Assembly (NCBI GenBank): GCA_014526335.1
Contig: JACTAT010000066.1
Coordinates: 28,695 to 92,694 of the forward strand
DNA: 64,000 nucleotides
Source of the DNA: Chrysaora quinquecirrha
Lineage: Eukaryota > Cnidaria > Scyphozoa > Semaeostomeae > Pelagiidae
Reading direction: 5' to 3'
Position numbers and translations under genes: made by a program. Positions 42,740-51,689 of the stretch are shown piece after piece (position 1 is the stretch's first letter; every line of letters starts with the position of its first letter). The notes under the pieces are model-generated. The model did no database searches. It worked only from the letters and a program-made list of their open reading frames with translations, and had not been told where the DNA came from.

Positions 42740-43335
42740 TTCAAGATTTTCAAAAATATAAATTTTCCACCATGATTTTCTCGCAGAAAAGCCGACTCGG
42801 TCGGGCTTCAAAAAAAGGTTTGACAAATATTTTGCAAAATGTTTCTGAAATTTAATTTGATTTTATTTTTTATTTTACAATATTTTATACAATTTTTGAT
42901 TGGATTGTTATTGTCAGAAGTTTCTAGAAGTCCTCATACGCGTAATATATTTTTGTGTGAAGAGAGGAGGAGAGTGTGGCGCAGCAGAAATTGTTTCCAA
43001 GTTAGACAGAAGATTGTTTTTTCAAAATAGTTTGCAGCTTCGAGAATCATGTGAACATAAATGACTCAAAGTTGGCAATCAATTCTCCTAAGTGCCACTA
43101 ATTATTGAATATGTTTATCTACATAACATGCGAAATCTTGTGATAGCTATTCAAGGTTCTAAAATTCAATTCATCATTTGAAACGACGACTAAAGGTTTC
43201 TTTCCACTGAAGGGAGTTTTTTTTACACAGTTTAACTATCCGAGGAGATCAAATTTATTTGTACAGTATACGTAAGTACACATTTTCTATTTTTGATTCA
43301 AAGCTTTGGGATTTTCCCCTTCTTCCAGGAAAGGT
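42740..43335. other. No gene seen
   Basis: AT-rich sequence without convincing exons. Confidence 0.5.
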
Positions 43336-43599
43336 TCATCTGATCATCATTATCATCATCATCATCATCAGCTTCATCATACCATCATCACCATCATCGT
43401 CATCATCATAATCATTATCTTCAATATCCCTATTCTGTGATATGATGATGATGATGATTATCATCATCATCACCATCATCACTATCATCATCATGATCAT
43501 CATAATCATCATCATCGTCGTCTTCAGCGGGATCATCATGATCATTATTTTCCTCTTCAAAGTCATGATACTCTTCAAAATCAGCATCATGATCATGAA

Positions 43600-43674
<75 letters not shown>

Positions 43675-43779
43675 TATCATCAACATCATCATCATTCTTG
43701 AAGGCTATGGAGCATAATAATAATAATCATCATCATCTTCCATATCATCATCATTATTATCATCATTATTATCATCATT

Positions 43780-43811
<32 letters not shown>

Positions 43812-44045
43812 TATCATCTTCATTATCATCTTCTATATCCCTATTCTGCGATATGATGATGATGATGGTGATGACGTTGATGATGATGATGATCATCATC
43901 ATCATCATCATCATCATTATTATCATCATTGTCATCAACACCAACACAATCATCATCCTCATCATTGTTGTCTTCTTCTTCGTCCGTCTTCTTCGTCATC
44001 ATTATCATCATCTTCATCGTTGTCATAATCGTCATCAGCGTCCCT
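43336..44045. repeat. CAT/ATG trinucleotide array with two strand switches
   Basis: About 700 bp of near-pure CAT units, including ~30 perfect tandem CATs at 43600-43680. The array switches from CAT to ATG and back at two places (near 43440 and 43850). Both switches are preceded by the same unique sequence, ATATCCCTATTCTG(T/C)GATATGATG, so the second is a copy of the first. Met/Ile- and Asp-rich translations are by-products. Confidence 0.95.
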
Positions 44046-44149
44046 CGGACATTGCTACAAATTGCTATTTTCTTATCTAATGATATGGTCCTTTAGGACT
44101 TTTATCTCCCTAGTTTCCCTATGCTTTCTCGAAAAATATCAATTTTGTT

Positions 44150-45050
44150 CACGCTCATAGTAGAAAAGGTTTCACTACTTTTTATAATGGGCTTCCTGTG
44201 ATGAAACGAGTGTCTAGCTCTGCCAGTTATTCGAAAGCAATCCTCGTTGTAACTTTCTGCACACTCTGGGTGAACCAGTAAATGCTCTCCTATGACAGAA
44301 TCATGTCGGAGGATAGGATGATGCCTAGAGTTGCGGGTTGGTTGCTCCCTTTTCGGAAAGTTTTCTTCACGAATGTTGTTGTAGGAACATGCTGTTTGAC
44401 CCTGTCTCCTAGTTTCTGGGAAGTCGGGCATACATATCTGGCGTCAGACCAGCACGAAAATTCGTAAAAACCAAAATTTTCTCTGTGGTAGGCACGCAAT
44501 CCTTTTTAATGGATGGCAGAACTTACCGGCTGCTAAAAACCAATCTAGGGCTGACAGCAATGAAACACGAAGTGATAGTCTTTATATTTGATTAGCCTGT
44601 TTTATCATTTGTCAGTATATCTCAGCGTTGAACCTGAAAGCTACCTATCTGATGGCGTACTCCACCATACCTCCTCGGGGAACGCTGGGTTGACAAACTC
44701 CCCTCGGTATAACACATTAGCACAAATCTTGATGGTTTGTCCAAAGTCACGTTGGTAAAAAGACTGCCAATGTAAAAGAAAGACATAAAAGAGTTGGCCG
44801 GGTCATGTCATATGTTTTTAATAACATTACCGAAAGAAAAAGAATTTGAAGCACAATATCTTGAAATAAGTTAAAGCACAGTTTCTAAAATTCCAGAAAG
44901 CCACTTGGCAAGCTCATGTTAGTCAATTTTAAGCAGAACCGACCAAAGACAAGAAAGGCCTAAGTTGGACATTAAATCGTATTGTTTTGTATTGTAGACA
45001 ATATATCGGTGGACGCTGTGAACCTGTCGGCCAAATTCTATATTTATATT
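44150..45050 (-). pseudogene. Penelope-like element: decayed RT piece plus GIY-YIG piece
   Basis: The 5' part (45050-44650) is a heavily mutated RT block that aligns in DNA to the 13800-18780 copies (GGTTCACAGCGTCCAC..., then the FTNV.LD region). The 3' part (44560-44150) reads SDARYVCPTSQKLGDRVKQH with VPTT, then DSVIGEHLLVHPECAESYNE and FRITGRARHSFHH. This is a Penelope GIY-YIG domain in which the YIG-like block appears as ARYV. The region between the RT and endonuclease is deleted. Confidence 0.75.
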
Positions 45051-45099
45051 AGTGTTGTTACACAAGTGACCTTCTGGACAGAAAGCCTGTTGACTACCC

Positions 45100-45420
45100 A
45101 ATTGTACTGAACAGTGCAATAAAGTAACCAGCCTGACTCGAAGTCCTTCCAGCCACCAATCTCCTCCACAGCCAAGGCTTTGTTTTCGTGTTTCGGCTTT
45201 ACTCCTTCACCAGAGTTTAATACATTAAGTGAACATATAATATAGGGACTCAGAATTTCTGTGGACGATGTGGACGTGCGTGGACGTTTTGACCAGATAT
45301 AAACCAAGTTACAGAGACATAAAGGGAAATAAAATTCATGTAGACTATGTAAATGATGTTGACATGTAGACCAGATGTATACACACAGTTATGGGGATAT
45401 ATAGGGATATTTAAATTGAA
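45100..45420. repeat. Minisatellite and SINE-core-like sequence
   Basis: 45240-45420 has diverged units of the 41790-42540 minisatellite (GGACGATGTGGACG, AAATTCATGTAGACTATG). Just before it, TTCGTGTTTCGGCTTTACTC resembles the centre of the inverted SINE pair, so the same composite probably once stood here. Confidence 0.5.
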
Positions 45421-45479
45421 AATTTCTTCAGGAGAAAGTGGCCCTTCCCGTATCTGTGTGCCAAAACCTTTTATCCAGG

Positions 45480-45770
45480 TGTAGCAGAAGATACTGTTAC
45501 TCGCGACGCCATGCAACAACCCGTCCTTTAGCATGATTCTGCTATACGACAAAACTTACTATATCACCCAGAGTGTGTGGAAAATCACAAGAAGGTTTTT
45601 TTTTCGAATAATCGGCAGAACTACCGCCTTGTTTTATCCCAGCTTTTTCTGTCGACATCAAAACCTAAAGGGCCGTTTCTGTGTACATAGAAAGAGTTCG
45701 TTTTCTCACTTGGACTTTTCAGTTAACCTTCATTGTTTATGATTGGAGTTTAAAACACAATGATAATTCG
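45480..45770 (+). pseudogene. Penelope-like element GIY-YIG tail
   Basis: The plus strand reads ISPRVCGKSQEGFFFRIIGR, then in a shifted frame VDIKT-like and EFVFSLGLF-equivalent sequence (AAAGAGTTCGTTTTCTCACT). This matches the tails at 30866, 56680 and 61940 at the DNA level. Confidence 0.65.
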
Positions 45771-46157
45771 GCTGTTCTCGGAATGGCAATGTTATCCTGA
45801 TGGTTCAATTGAAATTGCCAGGTTTTGAACAAATAGGCAAGGTTACCAAAGGTAAAACAGATTTTTGAGATCAATTTGGAAACGTTACTTGCAAAAGAAA
45901 AATTTTGGGCTATTTTTGCCTTACTTCATGAAAATTCTACAATTGGAATGAATATCTGACCTAATGTTTGGAATAGGGTATCAATATATGACCTATATTC
46001 TGGAATTGGGTCTTCACGAAAATCCTTGCGGCGTACACCCTCGTATGAGTTTATACTAGATTACCCCTCTGGCTTTATGAAAAGAGTCGTGCGAATCGCG
46101 GTTGTTCTCCATCCTCGAATGTCGGGGATTTCAGAATGCTTATGATCCCATTCCATA

Positions 46158-46507
46158 CTCTTAGGTGCCTAATTGCCGGGGGGTCCCAATTAGCGGGGAG
46201 GTTGGATTTTGTGTTGAAAATTAATTGCCGGGGGATCCCAATTAGTGGGGGGGGTTGGATTTTTGTTGAATTTATTTCAAAGTTGTTCTCCTTCCCCAGA
46301 CTCAATTTTTATCTTATTTTGTCTATGCAAGACTGGTATCTATTTATTTTGTGATTTTGAATACTCTGATATGAATTTTCAATACGCGTCACTTACGCAA
46401 AGTTGAAAAATTTAATAAGCGGGGGAGTCCTAATAAGAGCGGGGGGGGGTTGGAAAAATTTTCAAAAATTAATTAGCGGGGGGGGACGGCAATTAGGCAC
46501 CTAAGAG
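46158..46507. mobile_element. MITE with CTCTTAGGTGCCTAATTGCC ends (350 bp)
   Basis: Inverted ends CTCTTAGGTGCCTAATTGCC (46158) and GGCAATTAGGCACCTAAGAG (to 46507) are perfect over 20 bp and flanked by TA. The interior has repeated AATTAGCGGGG...GTTGGATTTT units and several runs of 6-10 G. No coding capacity. Confidence 0.88.
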
Positions 46508-46631
46508 TAGTCTGTTTCGATTAATTAATCTAAATATTTAGTTTATTTAAGTGCCTTGCAAATCTGTAATCGACCGAAATTTTGCAATGAAATGTTTACA
46601 TCTGTCAGAATCCCGCAGATTCGTCTTGCAA

Positions 46632-46928
46632 CTACAATCCTTGCCAAAAATAGTTGGAACGGGGCAACATTTCATAATTACCGCATACGAAACTGAGCTA
46701 TAAGTGCTATCTCGATTTCACGGCCCTGCATCTCCCTCTTCCCCCATTCCCCTGTACAATGTTGAATTTTGTAGACAAGACACTAAATTATAATATTGCA
46801 GACACCTTTTTTCCGACAGCAACAGAGTTTCTGAGTAAACCAACATTGTATGAGGGGGAGGGGTATTTGGAGCGGAGAAAGTATGGAAAATAATGGTCGC
46901 GTTCCAACTATTTTGGCAAGGATTGTAG
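46632..46928. mobile_element. MITE with CTACAATCCTTGCCAAAA ends (297 bp)
   Basis: The inverted ends CTACAATCCTTGCC...TAGTTGGAACG (46632-46661) and its complement (46900-46928) match with one or two differences. No target duplication is obvious. The interior is C- and G-rich on opposite sides and non-coding. Confidence 0.8.
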
Positions 46929-47031
46929 CTTCAATGGCAATGTGTTCTTATTACTTGAAAATCAGTGATTGGGCTAGAACCGAGACAATGATCGTTAAAG
47001 CATTCTTATACATGTAGAAGTTATATTAGAA

Positions 47032-47292
47032 ATGCAAGATATACAAGATAATCTCGAAGTGAATCAGGTCATGTTATCGTTCCTCGCTGATCGTCAGAAA
47101 CGTATGGGACTCATAGTAAAACGTGCTCGCGCGCAGGAATCACAGAACCGCTTGTGTCATATGTATATCTATGAAATTATAACAAATGTCAGTCAACGCC
47201 TAGAATGGAATTTCAGTTTTCTTGAAGACACCGCCACACCCTCAAATTTCGAGAACTTTGATAATAGGCTTAGGTATGGGGGTAATTCATGA
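47032..47292 (+). CDS. Unrecognised 86-codon frame
   Basis: The frame reads MQDIQDNLEVNQVMLSFLAD, then RQKRMGLIVKRARAQESQ. Composition is protein-like and helix-rich. It starts ~100 bp after the MITE at 46632-46928 and has no recognised domain. It could be an exon or a transposon relic. Confidence 0.25.
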   Translation: MQDIQDNLEVNQVMLSFLADRQKRMGLIVKRARAQESQNRLCHMYIYEIITNVSQRLEWNFSFLEDTATPSNFENFDNRLRYGGNS

Positions 47293-48361
47293 GAATAAAT
47301 AATACCTTAAAAACACTTCATTTTTCATTACGTAAAATTATTTTTCATTATGTGTATTCAATGGAATGGAAAGTAATTGGCTATAGATATCTATTTCAGA
47401 ATCTAAAGAAATAGTTTTCCACTTTACTCATTTTCGAGAACGCCAAAAAATATAAATTTAATAAAAAAGAAGTGTATTTTATAGAGTAGAAAGAATAATA
47501 AGACATTGTTCTGATGGAAGAATAAAAAAGTGAAGATATCATAACAAATTTCTAAAAGCTATGCAGCTGCAACAAAGTCAGTTTAAGTGCATCTTTCTAG
47601 AAAAACGAGACTTTCAATACTAAATAACCTAAAGTAGACATCTCACCTTAAAGAAAGAGCTTCCGATTTCTTTGATAATTTCAAAGTGGGTGAAAATTTC
47701 ATCAGTGTCTTGTAGATTGCGGACTAGGAGATACAAGCTAAACTTGATTTTGGAAATTGTTAAACCAAAAATCGACTTTGGTTAACTAGAAGTCTCAAAG
47801 TTCATGAATAATAGATGAAAAGTGAAGTGTTTTGGTTAGGTTGAGGTAAGTTAAGCTTTAGCAAGTGGAACCGAAGGCAATCAAACTTCAATAATTACAG
47901 GCTTTTTACAGATTCTCGTGTTGAAAACGTCTTTTACTAATTGTGGAATCTCAGTTTCCTTTCCTTTATTATCGTGAAATATGTCAAAATAAGATGGAAA
48001 TGTCAATATCAATATATCTGATTTCATCAGATTTCTGGCTTAGTGGCTTTACCTGATTGGATAACGGAATCCTGACTCAACTGAAATCGTGCACATATTT
48101 ATAAATCATAGGTAACGACAGAATTGAAATAACAGAATTAGGATGATCAACTTAAGGAGAACAAACCTCTCAGATATGATATTTGGTCATATTAAGAACT
48201 TCAGCATGTGTTTGAAAATCGGCAATTTTTGGGGCACGGTACTCTGCGCAGAATACGACATAATATCATAGAATATCAAAATTTTAATTTCATCAATAAG
48301 AGAATTGATATAGGTCATCACTATCTTTTTAATATTCAAGGTAATAAAATGCTACAGAATA
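47293..48361. other. No gene seen
   Basis: AT-rich sequence without convincing exons or terminal repeats. Confidence 0.5.
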
Positions 48362-48502
48362 GACCATTTCAACTAAGAGCCTCGTTTTCAAAAAAAAATT
48401 AAATCTAGGTTATAAAGGCGCTGAATTCGATTGTGAAGTCGAAATTTCTCTATGACCCAATCTTCATTTTTTTTGAAAACGAGGCCCTTAGTTGAAATGG
48501 TC
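48362..48502. mobile_element. Short MITE with GACCATTTCAACTAAG ends (141 bp)
   Basis: The ends GACCATTTCAACTAAG and CTTAGTTGAAATGGTC are reverse complements, continuing for ~35 bp with small differences (GCCTCGTTTTCAAAAAAAA). TA flanks both sides (48360-48361 and 48503-48504). Most of its length is terminal repeat, so it would fold into a hairpin. Confidence 0.88.
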
Positions 48503-48569
48503 TATTAATTATATTTTTCCAATTTTCACTGCGGAATATGTTGATTCGTAATTAAACACTGGTGTAATA

Positions 48570-49039
48570 CATTAGTTCCCAAAATGTTCGGACCCATATA
48601 TTTCGGACAAAATATTTTCGGACCCAAAAATTTCGGACGCGATTATGCCTATTTCGGACGATTTTCTATTAAAATTTCGGTGAAGGTGAAGAAATAAGCT
48701 TTATTGATGACGATAATCAAAACTTCGTGGATGAAGAGGTTATCATTTTAGAAGATGACGTCATAGAAGAAGTCGAAGCTAACGAAGACGACTTTTTATC
48801 TTTATAAAAAATATGAATAATATGCTATAGGTGACTTTTCATATTAATAATGCTTGCAGAAAATACGTACAAGAATTTCAAAGCCTCCTTTCTGGTCTGT
48901 TCTCTCAGTAAAAGATACAGTGCCGAAATAAAATTTTGGACGTTTAAAATTTCGGACTAGCAAAAATTTCGGACATTAAAATTTTCGGACAAACACATTG
49001 TCCGAAATTAAAAGTGTCCGCAAATTTTGGGAACTAATG
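48570..49039. mobile_element. MITE with CATTAGTTCCCAAAAT ends and TTTCGGAC subterminal repeats (470 bp)
   Basis: The ends CATTAGTTCCCAAAATGTTC and its near-complement (to 49039) are flanked by TA. Between them TTTCGGAC/GTCCGAAA occurs at least nine times, clustered near both ends, in the manner of transposase-binding sites. The middle (48673-48807) retains a coding-like acidic tail, listed separately, so it derives from a larger protein-coding element. Confidence 0.88.
48673..48807 (+). pseudogene. Acidic C-terminal remnant of a transposon protein inside the MITE
   Basis: The plus-strand frame reads EEISFIDDDNQNFVDEEV, then ILEDDVIEEVEANEDDFLSL and TAA (48805-48807). The codon pattern is coherent and strongly acidic. 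It lies in the centre of the 470-bp element, so it is probably the last part of the parent element's transposase. The transposase family cannot be told from this piece. Confidence 0.45.
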
Positions 49040-49990
49040 TACACTTCATAAACAATAGCAGCCCAACAACCATTCCGTATTGGACGCAAAATTGATTTTC
49101 CGAGAGCGGTTTCCATTTTGCTTATGCCAATTCTGCTGGACGTCTTTCTTTTTCTTACGCTAGATTGTTATCTATCTATTGAAGGTGATCATTCTTGCTA
49201 CGTATTGTTTGCCTTCGCACAGAAGTCCTTGATGCGGCAATGTAGCTATCAAAAATTTTAGAAATTCAGCGGACACGAGGTTAGAACCTATAAAATATCT
49301 TTTGTTGTTGTTGCCAGGTTGGCTTGTATGATGTTGGGTAGAATTGCTTTCATGTAGTGTAGTGCAGATTATCAGTCCTATATTTTAAAATTATATTTTG
49401 TCATTTTTTAGAATATACAGAAGTTTTGCTACGGCTATCAACGAGTATCACCTTATTTACTTTGTTGTAACCTTAAGTCCTCATGGGATCAAAAATCACA
49501 TTGCAATATCAACAAGGGCTATCGTTAAAGACCTTTCTAAACAAGAAAACAAGCCCGGGTTCGTCTCGAATTAAGCTGACCTGGGTTAGTTTCTCGTAAT
49601 GTAAGTACAACTAAGCCGGGCTCGCCCAGGGTTCAGCTAACACACCTCTCGAGATTGGTTAATTTAGTTTTAAATTAACACGGTCTTGATTTCGATAATG
49701 TAGTCTAAGTACGAAAGTTAGACGAACCCCTGGGTTTATTCTGGGATAAGCATGCCCACTCGTGCTTCACTCCAAAAAGTTGATGATATGCTTCTAGCAC
49801 AGTTTGGTCCTGCAAAAGCGACAACACTGCAAAATAAAACTAATCAAAGTCAAAATACCCCTGGTTAGTTAACCCGGGTCGAACCCAGGAAGTCTATTTA
49901 GTGTAAATAGGGCTAAAATTGAAAAAAATATATTAGAATAATGGCATCACAATAAAAACAGAAGCATCGTTTTTGAAAGCAAGGTTGAAT
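49040..49990. other. No gene; possible decayed repeat with CCCGGGTT motifs
   Basis: Between 49553 and 49915 there are paired motifs (GCCCGGGTTCG, CCAGGGTTCAG, AACCCGGGTCGAACCCAGG) in opposite orientations that hint at an old inverted-repeat element, but I could not fix its ends. Confidence 0.3.
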
Positions 49991-50400
49991 CAGAGAGAAG
50001 AATCGATGCTTTTGAAGTGAAATGCTACAGAAAGATTCTGATAATTCCACACAGAATGCACTGGACAGAACTAATGACAGCATTAAAACGAAACTACAGT
50101 AAATTGTGAAGAAGAGGAAAATGCAGTGGTTTTAACCCGTCCCTCGTAACCAAAATTCTCAATTTGGTCAATACTTTAATGTATTGCATGGTGTCTGGAA
50201 AAGGAGGCGGAGAAAGACCAAGAAAACTGATTGTATGGAGAAATCTGTCAATTACATGACAGACGCTACAAGGAGAGCAGCCTACAGAAAAACGTGGAAA
50301 CACACGGTTGAAACCCAGCGAATGCACCTACGACAAAATGGCTATGAACCTTGATGATTGTAAGGAAGCCTTTTATAAGCAATTGCGGATTGCAGTATGC
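49990..50400 (+). pseudogene. LINE ORF2 C-terminal fragment
   Basis: The plus strand reads SRIDAFEVKCYRKILIIPHR, then KCSGFNPSLVTKILNLV and MVSGKGGGERPRKLIVWRNL, ending with TYDKMAMNLDD. This matches the tail of RTE/L1-like and related LINE ORF2 proteins (R-DAFE---YR-IL-I-----R, then R---W-GHV, GKR-RGRPR--W--N). Stops are present. It belongs to a different family from the CR1 tails elsewhere in the window. Confidence 0.6.
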
Positions 50401-50439
50401 TAGCTTTTTCTAGAATTCGAGAAAAGATATATTATTCAA

Positions 50440-50520
50440 AAATGCGATGAATAGGGGAAACATTTTCGGACTCACTTAAAAGCAATTTTCGTCTGACACT
50501 CCTCGGAGTTAACCAGGCAA
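50440..50520 (-). repeat. Penelope terminal-repeat fragment
   Basis: AAACATTTTCGGACTCACTT and CGTCTGACACTCCTCGGAGT match the minus-strand terminal repeat at 56690-56760. Confidence 0.6.
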
Positions 50521-50529
50521 ATCTTTTGA

Positions 50530-51340
50530 CTTTTTTGTCCTGCCCCTTGTTTTCTCAGCAGCCATGGCATCTATCCAGTTCAAACCTTTTATAAGTAAAC
50601 AACCAAGTTCTTTTGTTCCAAAAATAGCATGACAATGGTGTTCGTCACGTGATTTGTTGCTAGGCGAACAAGTGTACGAAGCTCAGAACAGAAAGTTCTG
50701 CTCCTTGAACAAATTTTTCTACTCTCACTGACAATCTTTATCAATTTAGGTAACATTTTGATAACAAGAATACATTAGGTGCTGGCCCAATGTGACTAAA
50801 TAGACCTTTTACATTGTTATTTGAATTTGCAGTAAATATCTAATAGTTGCAGCCTTCCCTACTACACCGTCGATATTTATCCTTTTGTTGCCATCCAGAT
50901 CACTTTAATTTGCATAGAAAGAAAGTAATTTGCTGCTGCAACAAAATTTTGCTACTTTTTAAAGATTTTTTCAATGTGCATTGGAAATATTTTCACGTCA
51001 TAAAGATGTATGACGTCTATATATATACATATTATAAATTGCTGATGTCATCATTTCTATACTAAACATATATAAAATGAAAGCTCGCACTGAGAGCAAT
51101 CGTTTGGTGTATAGCATAATCGTAAACACAACAACAAGCGGAAATAATTAGACTTTAATGTGTCTTCTATGACACCTGCTTCCAAATATGGTTGTCTGGT
51201 GGTCACGTGGTCCCGTTATAAACAATAAAACTTTTTTCACATAAGAGTCAGATAAATTTTAGGAAAAGTCAATGAGTTTTGGCTAAGTTTTCAGATGCAA
51301 CAGCGAGTATTGTTCACATCAACGCTAGGGGACGTTAAAA
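50530..51340. other. No gene seen
   Basis: AT-rich sequence without convincing exons. Confidence 0.5.
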
Positions 51341-51348
51341 TAGGGTTT

Positions 51349-51680
51349 TAAACGTCAGAAGCAGTCCGAAACACTTGTAAAAGCTGGAATTTATACCCAG
51401 ATGCGGACAAAATTGCACTAATTAGATAGTGCAGCTGAATTGGTATTGTGTGGCATTGTGTTAAACGCCAATCATGTTATCGGATACAATACCAATTCGG
51501 CTGCACTATCTGATTAGTGCATTTCGATCCGCATGTGGGTATAACCATTTTACAAGTGTTTTGGTCCGTTTTGACGTTTATGCTCTGAAGACTGTCCGAC
51601 ATAAAGCTTTCAAGTATGCCCGAATTGTTTCCGCTATTAATCGAAATTTGAAGTTTTGCACTATTCAAAAACTATACTTT
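51349..51680. repeat. Head-to-head palindrome of the Penelope terminal repeat
   Basis: Left arm 51349-51450 (minus orientation, containing GGAATTTATACCCAGATGCG) and right arm 51484-51583 (plus orientation, containing TTTCGATCCGCATGTGGGTA) are reverse complements at roughly 85% by eye. They flank a ~33-bp centre. The right arm continues into the rest of the terminal repeat to ~51680 (TCCGACATAAAGCTTTCAAG ...). Each arm carries a TATA-like GGTATA, so two promoters face outward. Confidence 0.75.
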
Positions 51681-51689
51681 ATTTAGAGT

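Noticed and set aside
43336..44035. Met/Ile-rich and Asp/His-rich frames
   Set aside because: By-products of the CAT/ATG trinucleotide array.
49553..49920. DNA transposon with CCCGGGTT inverted ends
   Set aside because: Matching motifs occur in opposite orientations but no consistent terminal repeat or flanking duplication could be fixed.
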